Notes: generated by a model not told the origin, from the sequence alone. Counted from the stretch's first letter, positions 9,445 to 18,882 are shown. The stretch is DNA of 64,000 nt from Phocaeicola salanitronis DSM 18170 (GCF_000190575.1 NC_015164.1:3620001-3684000); one strand, 5' to 3'. Program-made: numbers and translations.

Positions 9445-10080
9445 TCATTTATCAGTACTTAAATAAGCGGATTGGCTGAACGCTTGGTTAATGCCTTCCG
9501 TCAATAATTGCATATTTACCCGGTTGTTCCCGAATTGGAATCCCGATGCACTGGCATACCATACGACCGGAATCGAAGGCTGCTCCTCATTGTCCCGTCC
9601 GGTCAGGTCTGCCATCTCGAGAATCAACGCTTGTGTGTCGTAGCTGTACGTCACCGGATACGGATAATACCATCCGCCCCAATAACCTCCCCAATAGAAG
9701 GAATCCCACCAGCCGTTCCAATATCCGCCGGATATCACGGTCTTGGTTTGCGCAAGGTAAGAGAGCTGTATGCCCACGTCCGCCTCGTCCTTTTGGGAAG
9801 GGTCTGTGATGCGCTGATATCCCAAACGGGTCATTTGGCTTTCTACCTCATCGATAAGCGTCTGTGCATTTTCGTCAGTCCAATAAGAAGCACGTACGCT
9901 TCCTGCCTCTAAAATGCTGTCGGGCAAGTAATAAGTGGCATATTGGCTGAAATCCACACTGTTGTCATGGTTCGTATATACAACCAAATCGGTGTCCAAT
10001 TCCCCCATATCGGGGTCTTTTTCACATGCTGCCAAGAATAATGCGGTTATGCCTGCAAATAATAAAAATTTCTTTTTCAT
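9445..10080 (-). CDS. DUF4136 lipoprotein
   Basis: Predicted lipoprotein of 211 aa. The start MKKKFLLFAGITALFLAAC gives a lipobox with Cys at about residue 19 and acylation followed by EKDPD; the longer in-frame start at 10170 would bury it. The body contains VDFSQYATYYLPDS and a later conserved core with a Gly/Trp/Tyr-rich segment (GGYWNGWWDSFYWGGYWGG), both typical of DUF4136 proteins in Bacteroidetes. It sits 14 bases ahead of the barrel gene, so the two probably form one envelope operon. Function unknown. Confidence 0.85.
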   Translation of the reverse strand: MKKKFLLFAGITALFLAACEKDPDMGELDTDLVVYTNHDNSVDFSQYATYYLPDSILEAGSVRASYWTDENAQTLIDEVESQMTRLGYQRITDPSQKDEADVGIQLSYLAQTKTVISGGYWNGWWDSFYWGGYWGGWYYPYPVTYSYDTQALILEMADLTGRDNEEQPSIPVVWYASASGFQFGNNRVNMQLLTEGINQAFSQSAYLSTDK

Positions 10081-10208
10081 ATTGCTTTTCGTTTTTTTAA
10101 GTTGATTATGTGTGTCACTGATACTTCTTGCGGCATTTATTTGTGCATTTTGTGGATGCGATTGCAGCACACAGAATGCACAAAACCATACCGCTCATGG
10201 ACAGGCTC

Positions 10209-10772
10209 TTAAAACGAACGCCCCTTGAATACCGAGCTTTTATGCGATGGAAGCAATACTCCATTCAGGCTCAGGCGGTTCGAATTGAAATTGGGAAAAA
10301 TGTCTAACGAAGCTTTGTTTGAATCCTTTATCAATTCAATTTCCACCCGTGCCGAAATACCGGCTCCCATTACATTCATGCTCAAACGCAGGTTCCCCCG
10401 CTTGTCCTCTTCCAGTTTGTACGATGAAACCTTTCCGTCCACCGTTACGCCTCCCAAACCGTTCGGGCCGCTTACCGGAATATTAAATGCAACCTGAACT
10501 ACGGCATCATCTCCATTGACCGACACGAAATTGGTGTTCGAGTTGACGTATGCCATTTGTCCGTACTTAAATACCACCTGGTCGGCTTCTAAGGTGAACT
10601 GTTTTTCATTCATCGCTTGTTTTGCCTCTTCAAAGAGCAGGCTATCCAGTTTTGCCTGCATTGCCTTTTTCTCTTCGCGTGTCAATTCTTTCTCTGTTTC
10701 CTGTGCCTGAACAGCACTTGTACCTACTAATAATAGCATGAATAGCATCATGCCTGATAAAATCTGTTTCAT
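10209..10772 (-). CDS. DUF4251-type exported protein
   Basis: Exported protein of 187 aa with signal peptide MKQILSGMMLFMLLL...VQAQ. A charged helix (EKELTREEKKAMQAK) follows, then a beta-rich domain with FVSVNGDDAVVQVAF and LPSHKSSVFKG. The arrangement of signal peptide, Lys/Glu helix and DUF4251-like domain resembles the second DUF4251 gene of this window at 28715, although overall identity looks low. Start chosen at the ATG at 10772, where the signal peptide begins. A role in the envelope is inferred; nothing more specific is visible. Confidence 0.75.
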   Translation of the reverse strand: MKQILSGMMLFMLLLVGTSAVQAQETEKELTREEKKAMQAKLDSLLFEEAKQAMNEKQFTLEADQVVFKYGQMAYVNSNTNFVSVNGDDAVVQVAFNIPVSGPNGLGGVTVDGKVSSYKLEEDKRGNLRLSMNVMGAGISARVEIELIKDSNKASLDIFPNFNSNRLSLNGVLLPSHKSSVFKGRSF

Positions 10773-10926
10773 AATTCTTCTTTTTTCAAATTTACATCTA
10801 TAAAACAAATCCGCATCCCTTTTGCTGCATGGTTTTGAATTAAAAAAGTATAAAAGAAGCCCGAAGCTTAATCTATATCAAGATTATTCGTATCTTTAGG
10901 TGTGTTAACTTCAAATTCACCGGCTT

Positions 10927-11580
10927 ATGAACAACATTACCGACATTACCGTCTTGATAGCCGTCATTGCATTGGCATTGTGGCCTGTCGTATTGTTCCT
11001 CTTGCGTTTTATGCACGAGCGCCGCAAGCGGATGGAGCATCTGGACCAGATGACCAAAGATGAACTGGACGAAATCAGTACAAAGGACTTGGTGGTCAAT
11101 GTCTTGAAAAAGATAGGATGCCAGCCCGAAGAAAACGAAGAAGGGCAAATCGCTTTTAAGTACCAAGGGGATGACTTTTACATCGCCGCCGAGGAGGAAA
11201 ACCGTTTCATCATGATATGGAATCCCTGGTGGGGGTCCATTAATGCCGATAACGAGGCTTTCCCTGTCTTGAAGGAAATTGTCAACTTGGTGAACGTCAA
11301 TTCGTTGGTTACTACGGTCTATATGGCTGACGAGGACGGGAAGACCGTCGGGCTGCACTCGCGGTGCCATACGTATTTCTCGCCCAATGAAGGTGAACTG
11401 GAAGACCATCTGAAGATGTTGCTCGACTTCTTCTTTGATACGCATAACGCTATCAAGGAGAATCTCAACCAATTGGGGAATGCAGCCGTGGCAGAAGAAG
11501 AGAAAAAAGAGCGGGTGAAGGTAAAAGGCTTTAAGGCGTACAAGGAAAATACGATGCCTATCGAGCCGAAGACCGAATGA
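10927..11580 (+). CDS. Membrane-anchored YbjN-like hypothetical protein
   Basis: A 217-residue protein with one N-terminal membrane segment (about 7-27) followed by a cytoplasmic basic patch HERRKRME. The main domain (about 50-180) resembles the YbjN / type III chaperone-like fold: CQPEENEEGQIAFKYQGDDFYI, then NRFIMIWNPWW and a C-terminal helix LEDHLKMLLDFFFDT. The C-terminus is Lys/Glu-rich. The fold assignment is inference. It stands alone, convergent with the efflux operon, and the two are separated by the large palindromic hairpin at 11658-11737. Confidence 0.75.
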   Translation: MNNITDITVLIAVIALALWPVVLFLLRFMHERRKRMEHLDQMTKDELDEISTKDLVVNVLKKIGCQPEENEEGQIAFKYQGDDFYIAAEEENRFIMIWNPWWGSINADNEAFPVLKEIVNLVNVNSLVTTVYMADEDGKTVGLHSRCHTYFSPNEGELEDHLKMLLDFFFDTHNAIKENLNQLGNAAVAEEEKKERVKVKGFKAYKENTMPIEPKTE

Positions 11581-11657
11581 TTCTGAAAGCAACCGCTCTT
11601 TTATCCATGAGCGGAAACCTCTGATGACGTGTCGGCTGAAGTCAGGAAGAAAAACAA

Positions 11658-11737
11658 GCATATAGCCGCGTTGCTTGCAAGATTAATAATCTTCATGCTG
11701 TAAGATTATTAATCTTACACAATATGCGGCTATATGC
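11658..11737. repeat. Nested inverted repeat between convergent genes
   Basis: A 12-bp outer arm (11658-11669 with 11726-11737) and a perfect 15-bp inner arm (11679-11693 with 11702-11716) form an 80-base cruciform or bidirectional hairpin. It probably ends transcription from both sides, although neither arm is followed by a T tract. Confidence 0.7.
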
Positions 11738-11784
11738 TGTAAACGAAACGGGGTGTTTTCACGGATTTTCGGAGTGGCTTCAAT

Positions 11785-13107
11785 TTATTTCAATTCCAAC
11801 GGCACGCCCCGATAGAAGTCCAGAATCTTGAAACGGAACAAGTAGTTGTATTTGGCTTGAAGCTGATCGGACACTGCGCGCATCCATGCCGTGCGCGATT
11901 CGTTGTATTCCGTGGCGTTGGCTTTCCCGTTCAGGTATTTTTCTTTCATCAAGTCGAACGAAGCCTGTGCGGCTTCGGTAGCGGTACGGCTGCTGGCGTA
12001 TTGCGTCTGCGCGCTCAAGGTGTTATAGTATGCCTGCTGTATTTCCTTATACAGGTTTTTCTTGCTGTCTTCCAATTGCCAGCCCAAGGTGGTCTGCTGG
12101 ATGCGTGCGCTCCGTACCCGGTTCCGCGTTGCAAGGCGGTTGAAGATGGGGACGCTGAGCGTCAGCCCTACATACTGGCTGAAGTTATCGCGCAATTGCG
12201 AGCCGAAGTTGCTGTTTTCCCTTCCCGACATGTTGTAATAATTGGTGCTTAGCCCTGCTCCTAAGCTTAGTTGCGGGTAATACTCGCTTTGTGCGATGCG
12301 GATGCTTTTCTGCGCTCCTTCCAGACGGTATTGCGCCGCCTTTATCGTAGGCTTTATCAGCAGTGCCTCGGAATAGATATCGGCAGGCGGAAGCGGTGTG
12401 CCCAGGCTTTCAATCACGTCTGCCTCGGGAGAAGCGATGGTGAATCCGTCGGGCGAGGAGAGTTCCAGCAGCTGGCTGAGGTCGAGTAAAGACAAGCGGT
12501 AATCGTTATCGGCCTGTACAGCCGAAAGCTCGTCTTGCGCCACGCGCGACTTGGCTTCATACAGTTCCGACTCCGACGCTTTCCCGTTTTGGAAGAAAGC
12601 TTCTCTTTGCGCCAGCATTTCCTTGCTTAAACTGACCTGTTCGCGCGCCACTTCGGCAAGCTCTTCGTTGAAAAGCACCTGAAGGTATGCTGATGCCACC
12701 TGGATGCTTATGTTTTCCTTTGCCGCATTCAAGTCTTCTAACGCTGCCTGCAGGTTCAGTTTTGAGAGGGCGATGTTGTTGGGTATCTGCATGCCGGTAA
12801 AGAGCGGTACGCTGGTAGAGAGACTGAAACTTGTGTTTTGCGTATTGATGGTATTATAGGTATTGTCTGCCTGCAGGCTTCGCCCGAAGCTGAACGATTG
12901 GGAAGCGCTTCCCGCCAGGTTAGGCAGGCGGCTGTTCTTCGCCGTACTCAGTTCTACCCTGCTTTGTTCGGCATTGGCTTCTTGTTGCTTGATGGTCAGG
13001 TTATGTTCGATGGCATAATCGATGCATTGCTTCAGCGTCCATTCCTGTTGGGCGTGTAAAGGGAGGCATGCCATGGATGCCGCTACGAGTATGTATTTCG
13101 GTTTCAT
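11785..13107 (-). CDS. TolC-family outer-membrane efflux protein
   Basis: Outer-membrane channel of a tripartite exporter, 440 aa. Signal peptide about 1-19 (ending LHAQ), then two outer-membrane-efflux repeats, the first starting WTLKQCIDYAIEHNLTIKQQEANAEQ and both rich in long Gln/Ala/Glu helices. It is the last gene of a five-gene operon read from 17539 down to 11785: ATPase, permease, permease, periplasmic adaptor, channel. Gaps of 7 to 72 bases hold the operon together. Start at 13107 gives the signal peptide directly. Confidence 0.92.
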   Translation of the reverse strand: MKPKYILVAASMACLPLHAQQEWTLKQCIDYAIEHNLTIKQQEANAEQSRVELSTAKNSRLPNLAGSASQSFSFGRSLQADNTYNTINTQNTSFSLSTSVPLFTGMQIPNNIALSKLNLQAALEDLNAAKENISIQVASAYLQVLFNEELAEVAREQVSLSKEMLAQREAFFQNGKASESELYEAKSRVAQDELSAVQADNDYRLSLLDLSQLLELSSPDGFTIASPEADVIESLGTPLPPADIYSEALLIKPTIKAAQYRLEGAQKSIRIAQSEYYPQLSLGAGLSTNYYNMSGRENSNFGSQLRDNFSQYVGLTLSVPIFNRLATRNRVRSARIQQTTLGWQLEDSKKNLYKEIQQAYYNTLSAQTQYASSRTATEAAQASFDLMKEKYLNGKANATEYNESRTAWMRAVSDQLQAKYNYLFRFKILDFYRGVPLELK

Positions 13108-13118
13108 ATCTTACGAAG

Positions 13119-14216
13119 TTATTTTTCAATTTTAAGTCCACGCACGGCTTCCCCGGCTTTCAGTCCTTGTTTCACTTCGGTATCAATGCCGTTGCTGATG
13201 CCTGTAACGACCTGCCGGCGTTCGAACTTCTGTACAGGGACGCTGTCGGTCAATACATAGACAAAGGTAGAGTCGTTGCTGAACTCCAATGCACTTTCCG
13301 GTATGGTCAGCGCGCCTTCTGCATGTTGAAGCACCATTTCGGCATTGGCACTATAGCCCGAACGGATGGTCACGCTATCGGGTACGGAAATAGCTGCCTT
13401 GATTTCAAACTGGTTGGCACCGTTATTTTCTGTGCTCTTAGGGGAAATATATTCCAATGTAGCATCGAATTTCATGTTTTGTAAGGCTCCCAGCGTAATT
13501 TTTACAGGGATGCCTTCACGGATGCGCCCTACCTCTGTTTCGTCTACATTTCCTCGGAATATCAGGTCGCTCATATCCGCTACGGTGGCTATGGTAGTGC
13601 CGTCATTGAACGTATTGCTCATGATGACGGAATTTCCGACTTTGATGGGGACATCCAGTATCAGTCCGGTAATGGTGGAACGTATCAGGGTGCTGCTGAA
13701 CGATGCGCTGCTCTTGGTGATACCTTCCTTTACAATCTCCAGGTTGTCTTTTGCTGCCTGAAGTTCTTCGCGGGCTTGCTTGGCGGCAAGAAGCGTCTGT
13801 TCGTATTCTTCGTTGCTCACCAATTTGCCTTCGTATAGTTTTTCCATGCGCTCCAAGTCGGTTTCCGCCTGCTTTCCATTCATCTCTGCCAGGCGCACAC
13901 GGCTCTCCGCCGAATTAAGCGTCCCCAATTCGGGAATCACTTTCACCTTGGCTATCACTTCCCCTTCCTGTACGGTTTGTCCTGCCTCTTTATACACTTC
14001 GGCAATGATTCCGGATATTTGAGGCTTGATTTCCACTTCGTCACGAGGCTCGATCTTGCCTGTAGCTACCGTGGTTTGTACCAAGTCTTTTGTTTCGGCT
14101 TTCAGAATCTGATAACTCACCTCTTCCGGTTGGGATTTCTGGTAAAGGAACACGAAGGTTCCGATAAATATAGCGGCTATCAGCACCAGTGCCGCTATTT
14201 TCATAAACTTCTTCAT
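13119..14216 (-). CDS. Periplasmic adaptor of ABC efflux system (HlyD/MacA type)
   Basis: Membrane-fusion protein linking the inner-membrane ABC transporter to the TolC channel, 365 aa. An N-terminal membrane anchor (about 7-25) is followed by a split biotinyl-lipoyl domain (VEIKPQISGIIAEVYKEAGQTVQEGE), a coiled-coil hairpin (about 95-160), the second lipoyl half (STITGLILDVPIKVG), a beta-barrel domain (EVGRIREGIPVKITLG), and a membrane-proximal domain. Order and size match MacA-like adaptors. It lies 11 bases before the channel gene and 29 after the permease. Confidence 0.93.
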   Translation of the reverse strand: MKKFMKIAALVLIAAIFIGTFVFLYQKSQPEEVSYQILKAETKDLVQTTVATGKIEPRDEVEIKPQISGIIAEVYKEAGQTVQEGEVIAKVKVIPELGTLNSAESRVRLAEMNGKQAETDLERMEKLYEGKLVSNEEYEQTLLAAKQAREELQAAKDNLEIVKEGITKSSASFSSTLIRSTITGLILDVPIKVGNSVIMSNTFNDGTTIATVADMSDLIFRGNVDETEVGRIREGIPVKITLGALQNMKFDATLEYISPKSTENNGANQFEIKAAISVPDSVTIRSGYSANAEMVLQHAEGALTIPESALEFSNDSTFVYVLTDSVPVQKFERRQVVTGISNGIDTEVKQGLKAGEAVRGLKIEK

Positions 14217-14245
14217 ATAGCGTTCTGTTTTTATTAGTTTCTTTT

Positions 14246-15490
14246 TTATTCATCGCGGATGGCATCAATCGGCTTGACCGACATCGCCCGGTATGCCGGG
14301 GCAAGTCCGGCAAGCAATCCCAATACCAGTAACAGGAGGCAGGCTCCCACAGCTTCCCAAAAGCTGATGAGGAAATGCGTAGGCGCAGCCGGCTCGGAGG
14401 TGGCGGTCTCTACCACATTCAACAGGAAAACCGCAAAGGCAATGCCTGCCATTCCGGCTATGATGGTCAAGACCATGCTTTCCGACAATATCTGTTGCAG
14501 GATGTCATCCGGTTTTGCCCCGATGGCGCGGCGGATGCCGATTTCGGTAGTCCGTTCTTTTACCGTCACCATCATGATGTTGCTTACGCCAATGGCTCCG
14601 GCGAGCAATGTGCCCAATCCTACCATCCAGCCTAGTATGCGGATGCCTGAAAACAAGTTGTCCATCATGCTGAACATCGCTTCGGCATTGACCAGGATAG
14701 TTGCCTGACTATCGTCGGGATGGATGTAATGGGCTTGCTTCACCACCTGGTCTACTTTCTTTTCCACTTCGCTGATTGCATGCCCTTTCTTGGCGGTGTA
14801 GCACAATAATTGCACTTTCTGCCCGAAATTGTAGTTCTGCTGCATGGTAGAGAACGGAATAATGACCGAGGTCTCCGAACGTCCTTGTATGGAAATGTTT
14901 CCCGAAGACATGCTTACTCCGATAACCTGGTAATAGATGCCGTTGATTTTGACATACTTCCCGCAAGGGTCTTCATGTCCCGGGAATAAGGATTCATAAA
15001 TGCGCTTGCCGATGATACATACTCTCCGCCGTTCCTGTATATCCATGTCGTTCAGGTACCTGCCATAAGCAATCAACGGTTCTTCTATTTTCCCGTATTC
15101 CGGATACAGCCCTTTCAATGTTCCGGATATCTTCTGTTCGTTATAGATGATGTCTATCCCCCATTTGGCGAGGCTGGGGGTGATGATATCTATTTCGTTC
15201 ACGCTCCGGCGGATGCGGTCTACATCGCTGTTCTCCAGGTCCCAATACCGTCCCTGCTGGAATCCTTTGTAAGCCTTGCTTGTCTTGTTTGCTCCCATAA
15301 ATCCCGAGTTGGTGGCGAATCCTTCAAATTCGCGCGAAAGCATATCCTGCATGCCTTGTGCGCCTCCCATTAAAGCTATCAGCATGAAGATGCCCCAAAA
15401 GATGCCGAAAGCCGTCAAGAGGCTTCGGGTCTTGTTCCGGGTAATGGTGACCAGTATTTCTTCCCAAACGTCTAAATCGAACTGTTTCAT
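14246..15490 (-). CDS. MacB-type ABC transporter permease (second)
   Basis: Inner-membrane permease of 414 aa with MacB_PCD and FtsX domains. One N-terminal membrane segment (about 21-42, FGIFWGIFMLIALMGG) precedes a large periplasmic domain (about 45-280), and three C-terminal membrane segments follow, with the coupling sequence ERTTEIGIRRAIGAKPDDI before the second. The C-terminus is MSVKPIDAIRDE, typical of the family. It pairs with the related permease at 15562 to form a heterodimer; likely substrates are peptides, lipids or drugs but the sequence does not say which. Confidence 0.92.
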   Translation of the reverse strand: MKQFDLDVWEEILVTITRNKTRSLLTAFGIFWGIFMLIALMGGAQGMQDMLSREFEGFATNSGFMGANKTSKAYKGFQQGRYWDLENSDVDRIRRSVNEIDIITPSLAKWGIDIIYNEQKISGTLKGLYPEYGKIEEPLIAYGRYLNDMDIQERRRVCIIGKRIYESLFPGHEDPCGKYVKINGIYYQVIGVSMSSGNISIQGRSETSVIIPFSTMQQNYNFGQKVQLLCYTAKKGHAISEVEKKVDQVVKQAHYIHPDDSQATILVNAEAMFSMMDNLFSGIRILGWMVGLGTLLAGAIGVSNIMMVTVKERTTEIGIRRAIGAKPDDILQQILSESMVLTIIAGMAGIAFAVFLLNVVETATSEPAAPTHFLISFWEAVGACLLLLVLGLLAGLAPAYRAMSVKPIDAIRDE

Positions 15491-15498
15491 ATCCTTTT

Positions 15499-15554
15499 CA
15501 CATTAGCACATTAGCATATTCCCACATTAGCACATTAATACATTTCCACATTAA
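15499..15554. repeat. Degenerate 8-bp tandem repeat (about 7 copies)
   Basis: Seven consecutive 8-mers variant on CACATTAG fill the gap between the two permease genes, with three exact copies, two CACATTAA and two degenerate. The even period suggests slippage origin. Confidence 0.75.
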
Positions 15555-15561
15555 TCTATTC

Positions 15562-16812
15562 TCATTCTGCCCTTAACGCCTCTATCGGACGGATTCTTAC
15601 GGCTTTAAGAGCCGGGAAGAGACCGGCAAATGTTCCGGCGATGATTAAAGTCAAGGTCGCTTCGATGGCAACAGATAAGTCCACGGTAGGGTTCTCAAAG
15701 AATGTCATGGAGAATACGCCCATATCCATGGTCTGCTTGCCGGCTGCTACATTCATGTATTCGGTTACGGCAATGCCCGCCACCATGCCGAGGTATCCGA
15801 AAAAAGTCGTAATGGCTACGCTTTCCGAGATAATCAGCCAAAGGATAGACATCGGTTTCGCCCCCAATGCTTTGCGGATGCCGAACTCGTGCGTGCGTTC
15901 GCGCACCGTAATCAGCATGATGTTGCTCACCCCCACGATGCCGCTCAACAGCGTGAAGATACCAATCACCCAAATGGCGATGTGCAGGATTTGTGTCGCG
16001 GTCTGTTGCTGGAGGTATTGTGTAAAGCGGTTCCAAATCCAAATGGCACCGTCATCGGTCGGGTCGAACAGTTTTTGTCCTCCCAATACCCGTCGGTAAT
16101 CGGCTTCGAAGCGTTCGTTATCTCCCTCGCTTGTCAGTCCTTGTGTGGTGAACGTGATGTTGTCGATACTGTCCCCCTTGGCATACACCGCCTGTATGGT
16201 GGTAAAAGGAGCCAGTGCCGAAGGGGAAAAGCTGTTCTGGTCTTCGTAGATGCCTACGATTTGATAGGCAACGCCGTTGGCGTTTACATATTTTCCGATA
16301 GGGTGTTGGTGGGGGAATAAGGTTTCTACCGTTTTTTTGTGCAATACGATTACCTTGCGCTCTTCCTCCATGTCGCGTTCGTTAATGAAACGCCCTTCTT
16401 TTAATTTGACGGCTTCCAGATCGGGATAGTTCGGGAATACTCCGTCTATGCTGATGGTCAGGAATTCTTTTCCGTTTATCAAGGTCACATCGTTTTGGCT
16501 GATGGTGGCACCGGTCGTGATGACATGTTCGGGGAATGCCGTTTCGCTCAGCTCCCGATCCCGGTTATCCAAGGAAATATTCCGTCCTTCCTGCATGCCT
16601 TTATAGACTTTCGACGTATATCCGGGATAGATTTTCATCGAATTCATTTTCATGTCTTCCGATTGCCCTTCGAACGCATGGATCAGTCCGTTGCCTGCAC
16701 CCAGCAAGACGATAAGCATAAAGATGCCCCATGCTACCGAGAAGCCCGTCAGTGCCGTGCGCAATTTGTTGCGCATGATGGTGCCGTATATTTCTTCTAT
16801 TAAGTCAATCAT
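15562..16812 (-). CDS. MacB-type ABC transporter permease (first)
   Basis: Inner-membrane permease of 416 aa, same family and layout as the gene at 14246: one N-terminal membrane segment (about 21-45), periplasmic MacB_PCD domain, and three C-terminal membrane segments with the coupling helix ERTHEFGIRKALGAKPMSI. The C-terminus reads VRIRPIEALRAE. It starts 7 bases after the ATPase stop. Two non-identical permeases with a separate ATPase subunit is the usual arrangement in Bacteroidetes, unlike the fused ATPase-permease MacB of E. coli. Confidence 0.92.
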   Translation of the reverse strand: MIDLIEEIYGTIMRNKLRTALTGFSVAWGIFMLIVLLGAGNGLIHAFEGQSEDMKMNSMKIYPGYTSKVYKGMQEGRNISLDNRDRELSETAFPEHVITTGATISQNDVTLINGKEFLTISIDGVFPNYPDLEAVKLKEGRFINERDMEEERKVIVLHKKTVETLFPHQHPIGKYVNANGVAYQIVGIYEDQNSFSPSALAPFTTIQAVYAKGDSIDNITFTTQGLTSEGDNERFEADYRRVLGGQKLFDPTDDGAIWIWNRFTQYLQQQTATQILHIAIWVIGIFTLLSGIVGVSNIMLITVRERTHEFGIRKALGAKPMSILWLIISESVAITTFFGYLGMVAGIAVTEYMNVAAGKQTMDMGVFSMTFFENPTVDLSVAIEATLTLIIAGTFAGLFPALKAVRIRPIEALRAE

Positions 16813-16819
16813 AGCCCTG

Positions 16820-17539
16820 TTATTTCATAAATCCGCCCTTGCCGAATGGAGAGGCGTTGTGGTCGATGTTGTCTTCTATCCGTTCGATAATGCCGTCCTT
16901 GATGTGGATAATCTTGTTGGTCTGGTTGGCTACTCCGCTTTCGTGCGTCACCACTACGATGGTCAGCCCTTCCCGGTCGTGCAAGTCTTTTAGAATGTTC
17001 ATCACCTCTACGGAAGTCTTGCTGTCCAATGCTCCCGTAGGCTCGTCGGCAAGGATGATTTCAGGTTTTGATATCAGGGCACGGGCAATAGCTACGCGCT
17101 GCTTCTGCCCGCCCGAGAGTTCGTTGGGCATGTGGTGCGCCCATTCTTTCAGCCCCAGTTTATCGAGGTATTCCATGGCAAGCTCGTTCCGCTTCTTGCG
17201 TCCTACTCCTTGATAGAATAAAGGCAATGCCACGTTCTCCATGGCATTCTTGAACGAAATAAGGTTGAAGGACTGGAAGATGAACCCAATCATCCGGTTC
17301 CGGTATTCCGCCGCACGGGTTTCGCTCAGGCCTTTGATGAGCACATCGTTCAGGTAATATTCGCCCGAATCGTAATTGTCCAGAATACCTAATATATTTA
17401 ATAAGGTGGATTTTCCCGACCCCGACGCTCCCATGATGGATACGAACTCTCCTTTTTCGATGGTCAGATTGATGCCTTTCAACACATGGAGCGGTGCCCC
17501 GTTATGGTATGTTTTGTTTATATCTTTTAGCCGTATCAT
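16820..17539 (-). CDS. ABC transporter ATP-binding protein (MacB/LolD type)
   Basis: Nucleotide-binding subunit of 239 aa that powers the exporter. Walker [13 protein letters not shown] (about 36-47), Q-loop IFQSFNLI, signature [15 protein letters not shown], Walker [13 protein letters not shown], and switch His in [10 protein letters not shown] are all intact. It is the first gene of the operon. The C-terminal tail (about 225-239) is short. The upstream region 17540-17689 is shared with the divergent ROK gene. Confidence 0.95.
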   Translation of the reverse strand: MIRLKDINKTYHNGAPLHVLKGINLTIEKGEFVSIMGASGSGKSTLLNILGILDNYDSGEYYLNDVLIKGLSETRAAEYRNRMIGFIFQSFNLISFKNAMENVALPLFYQGVGRKKRNELAMEYLDKLGLKEWAHHMPNELSGGQKQRVAIARALISKPEIILADEPTGALDSKTSVEVMNILKDLHDREGLTIVVVTHESGVANQTNKIIHIKDGIIERIEDNIDHNASPFGKGGFMK

Positions 17540-17621
17540 GTCGTTTACTTTGATTTCTGTCTCTTTAGACGTCGCAAAGCTATAAAAAGTTACATTACAA
17601 TCTAAATAAATCCGTTAAAAA

Positions 17622-17653
17622 TTTGCTCCGTTGTTTCCGATTGCTTACTTTTG
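17622..17653 (+). promoter_or_regulatory. Promoter of the ROK kinase gene
   Basis: TTTG at 17622-17625, a 20-base spacer and TACTTTTG at 17646-17653, 37 bases before the ATG at 17690. Confidence 0.8.
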
Positions 17654-17689
17654 TTCTTTATATAAATAACCTTTAAACAATTTAATAAC

Positions 17690-18664
17690 ATGGCAGAAAA
17701 CATAGAAAAGCCCTATGTAGTGGGTATGGACATCGGCGGAACGAATACGGTGTTCGGTATTGTAGATTCACGCGGAAACGTATTGGCATCCGACTCTATT
17801 AAGACACAGCAACATGAAGACGTGAACGAATATGTAGAAGCAGTATGTGCCAAACTGGTTCCGATGATTGAACAATTCGGAGGTCCGAGCAAGATTAAAG
17901 GCATGGGCGTAGGTGCTCCTAACGGAAATTATTATAGCGGCACTATCGAATTTGCTCCTAATTTGCCTTGGAAAGGCGTTATTCCTTTGGCAGCTATGTT
18001 CGAGGAACGTTTGGGCGTCCCTACCGCACTGACTAATGATGCCAATGCGGCGGCTATCGGTGAAATGACCTATGGAGCAGCCCGCGGCATGAAAGACTTT
18101 ATCATGATTACCCTCGGCACAGGTGTAGGAAGCGGTATCGTTATCAACGGCCAGCTGGTTTACGGTCACGACGGATTCGCAGGTGAGTTGGGACACGTTA
18201 TGGTAGAAAAGGACGGGCGTATCTGCGGATGCGGACGCAAGGGCTGTCTGGAAACTTATTGCTCGGCTACGGGTGTGGCACGTACCGCGCGCGAATTCCT
18301 TGTGGCACGTTCCGAACCCAGCTTGTTACGCAATGTTCCGGCAGAAGAAATCCAGTCGAAAGACGTGTATGACGCGGCGGTTAAGGGAGACAAGCTCGCT
18401 CAGGATATCTTCCAGTTTACGGGCGACATGTTGGGACGCGCACTTGCCAACTTCATCGCTTTCTCCAGCCCCGAAGCGATTATCCTGTTCGGAGGCTTGG
18501 CTAAATCAGGCGACTATATCATGAAGCCTATCCAAAAAGCGATGGAGGATAATGTATTGAATATCTATAAAGGAAAGACCAAGCTGCTCCTCTCTCAATT
18601 GAAAGATGCCGATGCCGCGGTATTAGGCGCCAGCGCATTGGGTTGGGAAGTAAAGGAAAGTTGA
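17690..18664 (+). CDS. ROK-family sugar kinase (glucokinase-like)
   Basis: Cytoplasmic kinase that phosphorylates a hexose, most likely glucose, at the entry to glycolysis. The 324-residue protein has the N-terminal phosphate loop GMDIGGTNTVFGIVD, the catalytic segment LTNDANAAAIGE (catalytic Asp), the ROK zinc motif HVMVEKDGRICGCGRKGCLET with one His and three Cys, and a C-terminal adenine-binding part ending GASALGWE. Length is normal. It stands alone between its own promoter and the hairpin at 18743. Exact sugar preference cannot be read from sequence. Confidence 0.88.
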   Translation: MAENIEKPYVVGMDIGGTNTVFGIVDSRGNVLASDSIKTQQHEDVNEYVEAVCAKLVPMIEQFGGPSKIKGMGVGAPNGNYYSGTIEFAPNLPWKGVIPLAAMFEERLGVPTALTNDANAAAIGEMTYGAARGMKDFIMITLGTGVGSGIVINGQLVYGHDGFAGELGHVMVEKDGRICGCGRKGCLETYCSATGVARTAREFLVARSEPSLLRNVPAEEIQSKDVYDAAVKGDKLAQDIFQFTGDMLGRALANFIAFSSPEAIILFGGLAKSGDYIMKPIQKAMEDNVLNIYKGKTKLLLSQLKDADAAVLGASALGWEVKES

Positions 18665-18742
18665 TAAGAAGGATTCATGATTTATGAATATTCGCAAACA
18701 TCCCATGTAGGGTCAGAATGCGGACATTCATGATAATTATCC

Positions 18743-18808
18743 AGAAACGAAGTGAAGGGGCTTGAATGCATCCGCATAAATGCATTCAAGCCCCTTCATT
18801 TCGTTTCT
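18743..18808. terminator. Long perfect hairpin after the ROK gene
   Basis: A 28-bp stem with one wobble (18743-18770 with 18781-18808) and a 10-base loop. It lies between two convergent genes and likely stops transcription from both sides, though no long T tract follows. Confidence 0.65.
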
Positions 18809-18882
18809 CTTAGAAGCTGTTTAAATTCGCAAAAGAACCCGATAGAATATTACTTTATTGGAAAATTTAAACAGGCTCTTAG
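18809..18882. repeat. Small MITE-like element with 19-bp terminal inverted repeats
   Basis: CTTAGAAGCTGTTTAAATT at 18809-18827 faces an inverted copy at 18864-18882 with three mismatches, enclosing a 36-base AT-rich centre. No ORF is present. It resembles a non-autonomous insertion or an IS remnant. Confidence 0.5.

Noticed and set aside
18809..18882. Full insertion sequence
   Set aside because: Only 74 bases long and without any transposase frame.
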